A DNA stretch of 64,000 nucleotides from Bifidobacterium breve DSM 20213 = JCM 1192 (GTDB lineage: Bacteria > Actinomycetota > Actinomycetes > Actinomycetales > Bifidobacteriaceae): contig NZ_AP012324.1 in NCBI RefSeq assembly GCF_001025175.1, forward strand, positions 186,001 to 250,000, given 5' to 3'. The translations under genes and the position numbers were made by a program. This document shows positions 8,339-16,899 of this stretch, in pieces; position 1 is the first letter of the stretch, and the number at the start of each line of letters is the position of its first letter. Under the pieces are notes generated by a model. It was given only the letters and a program-made list of their open reading frames with translations, had not been told where the DNA came from and searched no databases.

Positions 8339-9159
8339 GCAAGGATCCGAACGTGCCGATCATCGAGCTCAAGGACGTCGAGGTGGTCTTCACCACCCGA
8401 GCCGGCTCAATTCTGCATCCAAACAAGGTCAAGGCGGTCAACAAGGTGAATCTGCGCCTGATGCCGGGCAAGACCATCGGCATCGTTGGTGAGTCCGGCT
8501 GCGGCAAGTCCACTACGGCCAACGTGATGTGCGGCCTGCAGCAGGCCACCTCCGGCCAGGTGCTGTTCAAGGGCCAGGACGTGACCCACCGCACCGCCAA
8601 GGAGCGCATGGAGATCGGTCGCGTGGTGTCCGTGGTCTTCCAGGACCCGGCCACCGCGCTGAATGCCCGCATGAGCGTCATCGACCAGCTCATCGACCCG
8701 CTCGTCGTGCACAAGCTCGGCGACAAGGCGAGCCGAGACAAGCACGCCCACGAATTGCTGCGGATGGTGGGATTGCCGGAGTCCGCTCTGTACGCATTGC
8801 CGGGCCAGCTCTCCGGCGGCCAGCGTCAGCGCGTCGCCATCGCCCGCGCCCTGTCGCTCAATCCGGATGCGATCATCGCCGACGAGCCGACCTCCGCGCT
8901 GGACGTGTCCGTGCGCGCGCAGATCCTCAACCTGTTGTCGGATCTCAAGAAGTCGCTGGGTTTGTCCTTGGTGTTCATCAGCCATGACATCCAGACCGTC
9001 CGCTATGTGTCCGACGAAATCGTGGTGATGAACCACGGAACCATTGTGGAGCGCGGAGCGGCTTACGACGTGCTGAACAATCCGCAGGATTCGTACACCA
9101 AGCTGCTGCTGGGCGCCGCGCCCTCGCTGCTGCACCCGACCGCGGAGGAATGTCGGTAA
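8335..9159 (+). CDS. ABC transporter ATP-binding protein, DppF/OppF type
   Basis: 274 residues, overlapping the fused permease-ATPase gene by ATGA. Walker A GESGCGKST, Q-loop VVFQDPATALN, signature LSGGQRQRVAIARAL, Walker B IIADEPTSALD and H-loop FISHD are intact. It would pair with the ATPase half of the fusion protein to give the two nucleotide-binding sites of the importer. It ends shortly after the H-loop region with a brief C-terminal tail and lacks a long oligopeptide-binding extension. Confidence 0.88.
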   Translation: MSKDPNVPIIELKDVEVVFTTRAGSILHPNKVKAVNKVNLRLMPGKTIGIVGESGCGKSTTANVMCGLQQATSGQVLFKGQDVTHRTAKERMEIGRVVSVVFQDPATALNARMSVIDQLIDPLVVHKLGDKASRDKHAHELLRMVGLPESALYALPGQLSGGQRQRVAIARALSLNPDAIIADEPTSALDVSVRAQILNLLSDLKKSLGLSLVFISHDIQTVRYVSDEIVVMNHGTIVERGAAYDVLNNPQDSYTKLLLGAAPSLLHPTAEECR

Positions 9160-9178
9160 GCCGACGATTCACCGTTTC

Positions 9179-9224
9179 GCCATTCCGCCGTTGGCCTCCT
9201 TCAACGGGGCCGACGGCAATGGCC
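9179..9224 (+). terminator. Imperfect hairpin before nanA
   Basis: GCCATTCCGCCGTTGGC (9179-9195) is nearly complementary to GCCGACGGCAATGGC (9210-9224). No strong T-tract follows. It may attenuate or process the message between the transporter genes and nanA. Confidence 0.35.
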
Positions 9225-9267
9225 GACCATTATCCGAATAACTTGATTTTGTAAAGGAACCACCATC

Positions 9268-10230
9268 ATGACAACACAATTCCGCGGGGTCATCCCCCCG
9301 GTCGTCACCCCGCTCACCGCCGACGGCGAAGTCGACAAGGTCAGCTTCGCGCGCTCGCTCAACCGCATGATCGACGCTGGCGTCGATGGCCTGTTCACGC
9401 TCGGCTCCTCCGGCGAGGTCGCGTTCAGCACCGACGCCCGCCGCCGCGAGATCATCCAGACCGTCATGGAGATTGTCGACGGCCGCGTGCCCGTGTTCGT
9501 CGGCTGCATCGACACCGAGACCAACCGTGTGATCGAGCACGCCAAGGAGGCGAAGGAGCTCGGCGCGTCCGCGATCGTGGCCACCTGCCCGTTCTACGCG
9601 CTCGGCGGCCTGCCGGAGATCGAGCGCCACTTCCGCCTCATCCACGAGGCCGTGCCCGAGCTGCCGCTGTTCGCCTACGACATCCCCGTGTGCGTGCACA
9701 CCAAGCTGCCTGGCGGCCTGCTCGTCAAGCTTGGCCAGGAGGGCGTGCTCGCCGGCGTGAAGGACTCCTCCAACGACGACGTGGCCTTCCGCTTCCTCGT
9801 GGACGACAACGCCAAGGCCGGCCACCCGCTCACGCTGCTCACCGGCCAAGAGGTCGTGGTGGACGGCGCCTACATGGCCGGCGCCGACGGCTCCGTGCCG
9901 GGACTCGCCAACGTGGAGGCCACCGGCTACGTGCGCATGTGGAAGGCCACCGAGGCCGGCGACTGGGCCACCGTCAAGAAGGAGCAGGACTGGCTGGCCG
10001 CGCTCATGCGCATCGTCACCGTGCCGCAGGGCGTCGCGGGCTTCGGCTCCGGCGTGGGCGCGTTCAAGACCGCCATGGCGCTGCTCGGCGTGTTCGACAC
10101 CAACCAGATGCCCAACCCGGTCCTGCCGCTCAAGGGCGAGAACGTCAAGCGCATCGCCGCCGTGCTCGAGGAGTGCGGCATGACGCTCGCCCGCACGCCC
10201 GAGGAAGTCTCCGCCTCCACCGAGGCCTGA
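9268..10230 (+). CDS. nanA: N-acetylneuraminate lyase
   Basis: 320 residues of the dihydrodipicolinate synthase/NAL family of class I aldolases, expected to split sialic acid into ManNAc and pyruvate. The Schiff-base lysine is K165 in GVKDSS and the catalytic tyrosine is Y137 in FAYDIP, the same numbers as in E. coli NanA. The carboxylate-binding GSSGE motif is near residue 47. An AAAGGAACC ribosome binding site precedes the ATG. Location between the importer and nagB supports sialic acid as substrate rather than another keto acid, which family membership alone would not settle. Confidence 0.9.
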   Translation: MTTQFRGVIPPVVTPLTADGEVDKVSFARSLNRMIDAGVDGLFTLGSSGEVAFSTDARRREIIQTVMEIVDGRVPVFVGCIDTETNRVIEHAKEAKELGASAIVATCPFYALGGLPEIERHFRLIHEAVPELPLFAYDIPVCVHTKLPGGLLVKLGQEGVLAGVKDSSNDDVAFRFLVDDNAKAGHPLTLLTGQEVVVDGAYMAGADGSVPGLANVEATGYVRMWKATEAGDWATVKKEQDWLAALMRIVTVPQGVAGFGSGVGAFKTAMALLGVFDTNQMPNPVLPLKGENVKRIAAVLEECGMTLARTPEEVSASTEA

Positions 10231-10255
10231 CGTCAAGGTCTGAAAGGAAAACACC

Positions 10256-11068
10256 ATGGCAGAAGTCATCATCGTCAAGAACCAGGAGGAGGCCGGAGAG
10301 CTGTACGGACGCTCGGTCGCGGACCTCATCAAGGCCAAGCCGAACGCGGTGCTGGGACTCGCCACCGGCTCCAGCCCGCTGGCCGCCTACCAGGCGCTTG
10401 CCGAGATCGTCAAGGAGGAGTCGATCGACGTCTCCCAGGTGCAGGGCTTCGCACTGGACGAGTACATCGGCCTGCCGCTGACCCACCCGGAGTCCTACCA
10501 CGCGACCATCCACCGCACGGTCGTCGAGCCCTTGGGGCTCGACCCGGCCAAGGTCCACGTGCCCGGCGACGTGCTCAACGGCACCTCGCTCGAGGACGGC
10601 GAGAAGGTCGCGGGCGCCGGCGCCGCCTACGACGCGGCGATCGAGGCCGCGGGCGGCATCGACGTGCAGATCCTCGGCATCGGTACCGACGGCCATGTGG
10701 GCTTCAACGAGCCTGGCTCGTCGCTCGCCTCCGGCACGCGCGTCAAGACGCTCACCGAACGGACCCGCATCGACAACGCGCGCTTCTTCGACAACGACAT
10801 CAACCAGGTGCCCACGCACTGCATCACGCAGGGCATCGGCACGATCATGAAGGCCCGCCACCTCGTGCTGCTCGCGTTCGGCGCGGGCAAGGCCGAGGCG
10901 GTCGCGGAGACCGTGGAGGGCGGCATCAGCTCGTTCTGCCCGGCCTCGGCGCTCCAGATGCACCCGCACGCCACGATCATCGTGGACGAGGAGGCCGCCA
11001 GCCGCCTGCGCAACAAGGACTACTACCGGTACTCGTTCGAGCACAAGCCGGCCTGGCAGACGATCTGA
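10256..11068 (+). CDS. nagB: Glucosamine-6-phosphate deaminase
   Basis: 270 residues, the standard length of NagB, which converts GlcN-6-P to fructose-6-P and ammonia. Signature pieces are LGLATGSSPL near residue 36, the active-site segment FALDEYIGL near 65 (catalytic Asp), and LGIGTDGHVGFNEPGSSL around residue 140, followed by THCITQGIGTIMKARHLVLLA. It follows nanA by 25 bases with an AAAGGAAAA ribosome binding site. It completes the route from sialic acid to glycolysis, provided NagA is supplied from another locus. Confidence 0.95.
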   Translation: MAEVIIVKNQEEAGELYGRSVADLIKAKPNAVLGLATGSSPLAAYQALAEIVKEESIDVSQVQGFALDEYIGLPLTHPESYHATIHRTVVEPLGLDPAKVHVPGDVLNGTSLEDGEKVAGAGAAYDAAIEAAGGIDVQILGIGTDGHVGFNEPGSSLASGTRVKTLTERTRIDNARFFDNDINQVPTHCITQGIGTIMKARHLVLLAFGAGKAEAVAETVEGGISSFCPASALQMHPHATIIVDEEAASRLRNKDYYRYSFEHKPAWQTI

Positions 11069-11074
11069 CCGCAC

Positions 11075-11109
11075 GTGGTCCCGGTTCCCTTCGTTGGGAC
11101 CGGGACCAC
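11075..11109 (+). terminator. GC-rich hairpin after nagB
   Basis: Perfect arms GTGGTCCCGGT (11075-11085) and ACCGGGACCAC (11099-11109) start six bases after the nagB stop. No T-tract follows, so it could act as a message stabiliser or weak terminator. Confidence 0.5.
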
Positions 11110-11134
11110 GGCGTTACATCTGAAGGAAGGCAAT

Positions 11135-11345
11135 ATGACCGAAACTCGTGAACAGGTCGTCGCTCGCGTGACGGCGGCCGTGGAAGGCGCGGCGGACGGC
11201 GCGTTCGACTTCGACCGGCCGAACCCGGTCACCGGCGCGCCGCTGGGCCTCGTCGCCCCCCGGCCGCGCCGCCGACCTGCTGATCACCGACCCGGGCACG
11301 CTGGCGGTGAAGCACGTCTGGTGCGCTGGCCGCCGCGTGAGCTGA
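11135..11345 (+). pseudogene. nagA: nagA remnant (N-acetylglucosamine-6-phosphate deacetylase)
   Basis: A good ribosome binding site (GAAGGAAGG) and ATG open a short frame that ends out of phase. Removing one C from the six-C run near 11260 restores APGRAADLLITDPGTLAVK, then HVWCAGRRVS and a stop at 11343-11345. The piece from APGRAADLL on is the typical C-terminus of NagA, where the last barrel strand returns to the small beta domain. Only about 70 codons remain of a family of about 400, so the catalytic barrel is deleted and the rest is frameshifted. What the first 40 codons correspond to is uncertain. It lies where an intact nagA would be expected. Confidence 0.7.
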
Positions 11346-11445
11346 GCGGGCTGGGCCGGACGGTTTGACCGGACGGTCCGCCCGCTGGATTGCTTGCAAC
11401 GATGCAGGATAGTTAAACAGGAAACGTAATACGAAAGGTACTCCC

Positions 11446-13737
11446 ATGTCGCATATTCCCAATCAAATCCACCAGACATGGAACAGTGCGCTGCTTCCGG
11501 AACAGGGGGGAACGCTGCATGCGGCGTTCCACGTCGCCACGGACGGCATGCTGCTGGAAGCGCGAAACGCCGAACGCGTCGCGCTGGCGGTCACGGTTTC
11601 CCGCGGGTCGCTGGTCGTCGAAGCGCCCGAAGACCATATTGTGCTGGACGTCGAAGACACCTACGGCGTGCAGTTCGGCGGTGTCCACGACCTTCATATC
11701 ACCTTCGGCGATTTTGGCACGCGAATCTATCTGGATGGCTATCAGGCCTTCGCCTGCGCGACCAACATTTGCCCGTCGAAGTATGCGCAGGCTGGCGTCT
11801 TCCACTGCGCCAATGAAGCGCATATCGGCGTTGAGCGGCTGGAATGCTTCTCGGAGGCTTGGACTTCGGAGCGTATTCAGGGCAGCGTTCCCGTGCCGCA
11901 GCCGGATATTGAGTTTGCCGCGGCCTATTTGGCGGACAAGGATGTGAAGACGCTGCACGGCGTGACCGACGGCACGATCTACGCGCAGTTCCGCGTACGT
12001 GGCGTCGGACAGTTCGGCACGATTCTTGCGGCGCGCGATGACGATCGCCAGATCATGAACGTGGACATTGACGATGACGGCTTTGTGTACCGCGCTTTCG
12101 TCAAAGGACAGTGGTGTGAGTATCGCGCCCACGGCGATTGGAACGATGGCGGGTGGCATGATCTGGTCATCCGCGCATTCCGCGGTGCGGTGGACATCTA
12201 TGTTGATGGCAACATGGAAACGCATCAGCCCGGTCAGGTGTTCTTCGGTGATCTCGAGGGGCTGAGCTACGTGTCGATCGGCGAGGACACGGCCGGTGTG
12301 CGGTTGTGCGGCGAAGTTCGCGGCGGCGGTCTGTTCCTGTATCCTCTGGGAGAAGGGCAGATTCGCAAAATCTCCGACGTGCCGCCCACCACCGATACCG
12401 CGTTGTTCGACAAAGGATATGAAGGATCCGCAAGCTACCGCATCCCGTCTTTGGTGACTACGCCCTCCGGTGTGACGATTGCCGGTGCCGACCAACGTGT
12501 GGTCATCTCCAACGATGCCCCCAATGAGATCCATTTCGTTGTCCGCCGCTCCTTGGATAGCGGACAGACGTGGCTGCCGCTGCAAACCGTCATCGCCTTT
12601 CCCGGTGATGGGCTGGATGGCGCGAGCGTCATCGACTCATGCATCGTCTGTGATCGTGAGACAGGCCGTGTGACGGTCGTCATTGACCATTTTCCGGGCG
12701 GTCGAGGCTTCGCCAACGTTGAAAAGGGCTTGGGGCTGGATGCCCGGGGGCGGCTCATCCTGCACGATGGCGAGGGGGCGGAATACCTGCTCCAACCTGA
12801 TGGTGCGGTAACGTCCTTGGACGGAGAAGCCACGTCATACCGTGTGGATGAGGATGGCAATGTCACACGCGATGGTGAGTCCGCGGGCAACATCTATCTC
12901 AAGGAGGGCGTCGACCCGCATGAAAGCCTGCTGACCGCGCGTACCAGCTATCTGGTGGAAGTGCATTCGGACGATGACGGCGAAACATGGTCCAAGCCCA
13001 GGCACATCAACCATATGGTCAAGGAAGGATGGATGGGTTTTCTGGGCACGTCGCCCGGCAACGGCATCCAGCTGAGCGCCGGCAAACATCGGGGGCGACT
13101 GCTCATCCCGTACTATTGCACCGGCACGAGCCCCAAGTTCAACGCAGGCGGCGCGCTGATCTCCGATGATGGTGGCCAGACGTGGCGCAGAGGCAAAGCC
13201 ATCAACGAGGGGCGCGTAGTCAACGGCAAGGTCGTGGACGAACGGGACGTGCGCGATGACGATGCCACCACGCACGAATCGGTGTTCGTGGAACGGGCCA
13301 ACGGCGATGTGCTGTGCCTGTTCCGCAATCAACATCATCTGGGCAGGGTCGGCAAGGCCGTTAGCCATGATGGTGGTGATACATGGGAAACCGTTGAGTT
13401 CGATCCCGATCTGCCGGACATCTTCAGCCAGCCCAATGCGGTGACGGTCCCGTCCAAAGCCGGCGAGGAGCCCGGCTGCGCATCCGACCGGATCGTTTTC
13501 GCCAATGCCAGCCTGATGCGTCCCTACCGTGGCTGCGGTGTGCTGCGGCTGAGTGAGGATGGCGGCCGCACGTGGGCGCGCAATCGGTGCTTCAATCCCT
13601 ATCACTATGTCTACCAGTGCATGTCGGTGCTGCCGGATGGGGCCATTGGCCTGTCTTGGGAGCGGGAAACGGCCGGAGTGTACTTCACGCATCTGCCGCT
13701 GAGCTGGTTCGGAGTGAAGTCGGCTGCGGAGGAGTGA
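11446..13737 (+). CDS. nanH: Intracellular exo-alpha-sialidase
   Basis: 763 residues with no signal peptide, cell-wall anchor or membrane segment, so it acts inside the cell on imported sialylated oligosaccharides. Residues about 40-290 look like a concanavalin A-type beta-sandwich. The catalytic six-bladed propeller (GH33) starts with YRIP at 331-334, whose Arg binds the sialic acid carboxylate. Asp boxes follow: SLDSGQTW, SDDDGETW, SDDGGQTW, SHDGGDTW and SEDGGRTW. Length and architecture match the NanH2 sialidase I associate with B. longum subsp. infantis. GC is lower than in nanA and nagB. A long perfect hairpin follows the gene. Confidence 0.93.
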   Translation: MSHIPNQIHQTWNSALLPEQGGTLHAAFHVATDGMLLEARNAERVALAVTVSRGSLVVEAPEDHIVLDVEDTYGVQFGGVHDLHITFGDFGTRIYLDGYQAFACATNICPSKYAQAGVFHCANEAHIGVERLECFSEAWTSERIQGSVPVPQPDIEFAAAYLADKDVKTLHGVTDGTIYAQFRVRGVGQFGTILAARDDDRQIMNVDIDDDGFVYRAFVKGQWCEYRAHGDWNDGGWHDLVIRAFRGAVDIYVDGNMETHQPGQVFFGDLEGLSYVSIGEDTAGVRLCGEVRGGGLFLYPLGEGQIRKISDVPPTTDTALFDKGYEGSASYRIPSLVTTPSGVTIAGADQRVVISNDAPNEIHFVVRRSLDSGQTWLPLQTVIAFPGDGLDGASVIDSCIVCDRETGRVTVVIDHFPGGRGFANVEKGLGLDARGRLILHDGEGAEYLLQPDGAVTSLDGEATSYRVDEDGNVTRDGESAGNIYLKEGVDPHESLLTARTSYLVEVHSDDDGETWSKPRHINHMVKEGWMGFLGTSPGNGIQLSAGKHRGRLLIPYYCTGTSPKFNAGGALISDDGGQTWRRGKAINEGRVVNGKVVDERDVRDDDATTHESVFVERANGDVLCLFRNQHHLGRVGKAVSHDGGDTWETVEFDPDLPDIFSQPNAVTVPSKAGEEPGCASDRIVFANASLMRPYRGCGVLRLSEDGGRTWARNRCFNPYHYVYQCMSVLPDGAIGLSWERETAGVYFTHLPLSWFGVKSAAEE

Positions 13738-13755
13738 TCCTCGGCTATACGTGAC

Positions 13756-13807
13756 CTGCGTACAAAGGCGTCTTCCTGGCAACTCTGGAAGACGCCTTTG
13801 TACGCAG
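13756..13807. terminator. Perfect 21-bp inverted repeat after the sialidase gene
   Basis: The arms 13756-13776 and 13787-13807 are perfectly complementary over 21 bases around the 10-base loop TGGCAACTCT. A T-rich stretch (TTATATTTTTT) follows on the plus strand. This is a strong terminator for nanH and separates it from the DUF4143 ATPase gene. Confidence 0.8.
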
Positions 13808-13820
13808 CATTTATATTTTT

Positions 13821-13861
13821 TGTACATTCGATGTACATTTTTTTGTACATCGAATGTACAA
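13821..13861 (+). promoter_or_regulatory. Twin palindromic operator over a probable leaderless promoter
   Basis: TGTACATTCGATGTACA (13821-13837) and TGTACATCGAATGTACA (13844-13860) are each palindromes of form TGTACAT-N3-ATGTACA and are exact reverse complements of one another, with starts 23 bases apart. TGTACA at 13832-13837 and TACAAT at 13856-13861 have 18 bases between them and could serve as -35 and -10. That would start the transcript at or next to the ATG at 13869, where no ribosome binding site is visible. Both palindromes would cover the promoter. Confidence 0.6.
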
Positions 13862-13868
13862 TAATTGC

Positions 13869-15137
13869 ATGTCCGATTACATTGCCCGGCCTCTGGCTGA
13901 ATCCATCCTGCATGCTCGACGCAAGGCCGTGATCCTGGAAGGGGCTCGCGCCGTAGGCAAGACGATGATGGCCCAGCGCCAACTCGTCGGCGTCGGCTTT
14001 TCGTATGAAACCCTTGCGGATGCCAACGCATACGAACTGGCGAAAACCGATCTGCATGGATGGCTGGAGTCCTTGAACCTACCGGTGATCATCGATGAGG
14101 CGCAGCGCATCCGCGATCTGCCGCTCGCCGTGAAGGAAATCGTCGATGCGCTGCCCGCCGGCCATACGCAGTTCATCCTCACCGGCAGCGCGCTCATCAA
14201 CCGAGGTGGATTGGACGGCCAGGATCCTCTGGCCCGTCGAGCGCAGCATTTCACCATGAGCCCCCTGACTCAACGTGAGATGCACGGCGTTGACACCAGC
14301 CTGGTGGACGATTTATGGGATGGAGAGCCGGACGTCTCCTTCGACGAGCCGATCGCCCGTCAGAAGCTTTACGATCTCATGGCCGCCGGAGGCTTCCCCG
14401 AATACTCGTCGCAATATGCCGAATATGCGGATTGGGAACGAGAAAGACTTGTGGCGGATGACATCCGTGCCGTGCTCGGCGACACCATTCTGCCCGATGA
14501 GAAACTTGACGCGGCCATCGCCGAAAATATACTCACGAGGCTTCTGTGCATGCCCGGAGGCATTCTGAATGCCAGTGCTTTGGGTGAGCAGCTTGCCCTC
14601 GACCGGCGTACCGTAGACCGTTATGTGGGCATCTTCATGCGGCGGTTTCTGGTGAGCGCGTTGCCGAATCTGCGTACCGCGCCTAACCGTCAGACCTTCG
14701 CTCGTGCCAAAATCCATCCGGTGGATACGTCGCTGAGCGTACAAACCATGCTTTCCAAGGGCCGCGATCCCATGGTCAACCCGGTGGATTACGGCAATCT
14801 CCTCGAGTCGTTCGTCGTCAACCAGATTCTGCCATCTGTGCAGTGGTCCCGCATTCATCCCGATTGCTTCTATTGGCGCGAACCAGGCTCCGGTCCCAAG
14901 GAGGTCGATCTCGTCATGGTAAGCCGGGATCGCATTGTCGGCGTCGAGGTCAAGTCCTCCTCCCGGGTAACCCGTGAGGATTTCAAAGGGCTGGCGGCGT
15001 TGGCCAACGACCAGCGGTTTTACCGGGGCTACCTTGTGTATACGGGTGGCCGCGTGATGAAATGGCCGGGTAATCTTTGGGCATTGCCTGTGGCGGCGTT
15101 ATGGAATACCGACGCATTTATAGCTGCGGCGGAGTGA
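13869..15137 (+). CDS. AAA ATPase with DUF4143 domain
   Basis: 422 residues. The N-terminal ATPase (AAA_14 type) has Walker A GARAVGKT near residue 25, Walker B LPVIIDEAQRI near 72 and the sensor segment FILTGSA near 101. The C-terminal half has the DUF4143 features, including AENILTRLL, the DRRTVDRYVGI helix-turn-helix-like stretch, and a nuclease-like FYWREPGSGPKEVDLVM ... GVEVKSSS segment near residues 333-365 that resembles the E...D...ExK restriction fold. The function of this large family is not established. The start is the ATG next to the -10 hexamer; an upstream ATG lies within the operator. It separates the sialidase from the regulator but shows no clear link to sialic acid. Confidence 0.85.
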   Translation: MSDYIARPLAESILHARRKAVILEGARAVGKTMMAQRQLVGVGFSYETLADANAYELAKTDLHGWLESLNLPVIIDEAQRIRDLPLAVKEIVDALPAGHTQFILTGSALINRGGLDGQDPLARRAQHFTMSPLTQREMHGVDTSLVDDLWDGEPDVSFDEPIARQKLYDLMAAGGFPEYSSQYAEYADWERERLVADDIRAVLGDTILPDEKLDAAIAENILTRLLCMPGGILNASALGEQLALDRRTVDRYVGIFMRRFLVSALPNLRTAPNRQTFARAKIHPVDTSLSVQTMLSKGRDPMVNPVDYGNLLESFVVNQILPSVQWSRIHPDCFYWREPGSGPKEVDLVMVSRDRIVGVEVKSSSRVTREDFKGLAALANDQRFYRGYLVYTGGRVMKWPGNLWALPVAALWNTDAFIAAAE

Positions 15138-15185
15138 TGCGGGGCTGACGGCCTTCCGCCCGCTCCGCATCACGATTACCCAACT

Positions 15186-16037
15186 TCACTCGGTACCTCC
15201 CTGAATGCGTTGCTTTAGGATGGACTCGATCGGCTCGTAGTGGTCGATGACGGCTTTCCGGTATTCCTCGACATTACCGGCGAGGGCCGCGTTCAACATG
15301 CGCTTGTGGGCCTCTGCGGTACGGTCGAGCTCGCTGGACACCGGCAGACCCAGTTGGGGAAGAACCGCCATGTGCACGAGCCACAGGGAACGGACCATCT
15401 GCTTGACGATTGTGTTGTCCAGAGAATCGAGAATCCCCATATGGAAGTCAATGTCCAATGCGAGGAAGGTCTTGCCTTCCTTGGCGGTATTGGTCATGGA
15501 CTCGGCAAGCTCCATGAGACGCGGTTGTTCGCTGCCGGCAAGCGATACGACCACTTCGCCGGCGCATCCCAAGTCCAGAAACCTGCGCAGCTCTACGACA
15601 TCCTGCAGGTCTGTGAAATTCTTGCCGACAGACACCATGGATCGGAATGCGAGCGTTTCCACCATCGGATCCAAGGACAAAGAGCCCACGAAGGTGCCCT
15701 TGCCGTGTTCCACTTTGACGATGTTGAGCGCTTCGAGCTTGCGCACGGCCTCGCGCACGGAGGAGCGGGAGGCTCCGATCGTGTCGCACAGCTGTGTTTC
15801 AGTGGGCATCGCGTCGCCGGATTGCAGGTGCTCGCGCAGGATGTAGGACTTGATCGCGTCCATCGTCTCGTCACAGCGACTGCGAGCGGAGACTGCGGGC
15901 GTGACCTTCAACGACAGTCGGGCCAGCAAAGCCAGTTCCCGTTGGCTGTACTCTCCCTGAGGGGTGAATGATTCCGCGTTTGGTGCTTCCGTTGAAGCTG
16001 GCGGTTCAAGTACGGCCGAGTCGGATAGGTTGCTCAT
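15186..16037 (-). CDS. nanR: GntR/FadR-type regulator, probable repressor of the sialic acid locus
   Basis: 283 residues. An N-terminal extension of about 55 residues precedes a winged helix-turn-helix (residues about 58-125: SGDAMPTETQLCDTIGASRSSVREAVRKLE). The C-terminal all-helical FCD domain keeps the metal/ligand positions in DIDFHMGI, EAHKRML and DHYEPI. This is the family of E. coli NanR and of the NanR described in B. breve. Its location at the end of the nan locus makes regulation of these genes the best inference; the palindrome before the binding-protein gene is a candidate target. The gene runs toward the DUF4143 ATPase gene. Confidence 0.75.
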   Translation of the reverse strand: MSNLSDSAVLEPPASTEAPNAESFTPQGEYSQRELALLARLSLKVTPAVSARSRCDETMDAIKSYILREHLQSGDAMPTETQLCDTIGASRSSVREAVRKLEALNIVKVEHGKGTFVGSLSLDPMVETLAFRSMVSVGKNFTDLQDVVELRRFLDLGCAGEVVVSLAGSEQPRLMELAESMTNTAKEGKTFLALDIDFHMGILDSLDNTIVKQMVRSLWLVHMAVLPQLGLPVSSELDRTAEAHKRMLNAALAGNVEEYRKAVIDHYEPIESILKQRIQGGTE

Positions 16038-16564
16038 GATGTGCTCCTTGTCTTGTTCGTCCTCAAGTTGGTGACGCCGTTGTCGTGATCAATGATTGTG
16101 CAGTTCTCAAACGGCTTTTCTGTCTACAATAGTGCGAAACGAAAAGGCTTGTCCGGGTTTGGGTCGTTTTTTACCATAGCGCTGACTTTACCGGTATTGA
16201 GCATGGTTGAATGGTCCGGTTGGCCGTGACGCGTATGGCATGCTCCGAGGTTCCTTGACTTGTTGTTGCGATAACTCCGCATTGAGTCATCAGGCATCTG
16301 ACAACTTCCATCGTATCATACGCATGGTGGCGGCATGCGGGCCGTTCGGTGGTCTTTTTCCATGCAGAGTTTCGCATGGCTGTGGCTATCTGCGGAGTGT
16401 GCAGCAGATTCGGGAAGTCGTGGATAGGTGTCCGCAAAGGCGAAAAAGTTCTGCACACTATGGAGATGGCACGGTCGGTTGTGCGCCGCGGCCGTCGTAA
16501 GGAGACGACGTCGTGCGAATTTGCGGGGAGATTCCTAGTGTCGCACTTCACGATCTGTATTTTT
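16038..16564. other. Region without a recognisable gene
   Basis: Between the regulator and the DUF4143 remnant I see no credible coding sequence; short open frames here lack ribosome binding sites and family resemblance. The first 150 bases should hold the promoter of the leftward regulator gene. Composition is lower in GC than the flanks, in keeping with decayed or acquired DNA. Confidence 0.5.
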
Positions 16565-16581
16565 TGTACATGCGATGTACA
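16565..16581 (+). promoter_or_regulatory. Copy of the TGTACAT palindrome
   Basis: TGTACATGCGATGTACA is a TGTACAT-N3-ATGTACA palindrome differing from the site at 13821 by one central base. It lies just before the remnant of a second DUF4143 gene; the second operator copy there is eroded to TGCGCAAGCGAATGTA. Confidence 0.65.
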
Positions 16582-16722
16582 AAAAATGCGCAAGCGAATG
16601 TATCACGCGGCCGCTGGTTCAGGCATTCCATATGCCCCGACGATTACGTTTCTATGGCGGCTCTGGTGTGTACCGGCCGCCACGTCGTGAAATGGCCGGA
16701 ATTCCGGGCGTTTCACGACTGA
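16582..16722 (+). pseudogene. Remnant of a second DUF4143 ATPase gene
   Basis: About 140 bases keep only the two ends of a gene like that at 13869. One frame reads CITRPLVQAFHMPRR, matching YIARPLAESILHARR at the start of the intact protein. Another frame then reads LVCTGRHVVKWPEF, matching LVYTGGRVMKWPGN about 25 residues from its end. Some 1.1 kb in between is missing. The differences show that it was a paralogue rather than a recent copy. Confidence 0.75.
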
Positions 16723-16899
16723 CATTCCTCACGCTGCCACGTTTTTCGCGGGTTCCAGGGCCATGTTCGTATCGTTTTTCCTTGTTTTCCCTGTGGATTT
16801 GTCACGTTTTGCGCGGGTTTTGCACCCGCTGCTGCCACGTTTTTCCATTTTGCGGATGCATGCGGGTTCATGTGGGTGCATATGGAGGCGTGCGGGCAC

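Noticed and set aside
13854..13868. ATG at 13854 as the start of the DUF4143 ATPase
   Set aside because: It lies inside the second palindrome and overlaps the -10 hexamer; the ATG at 13869 fits the family N-terminus and a leaderless start.
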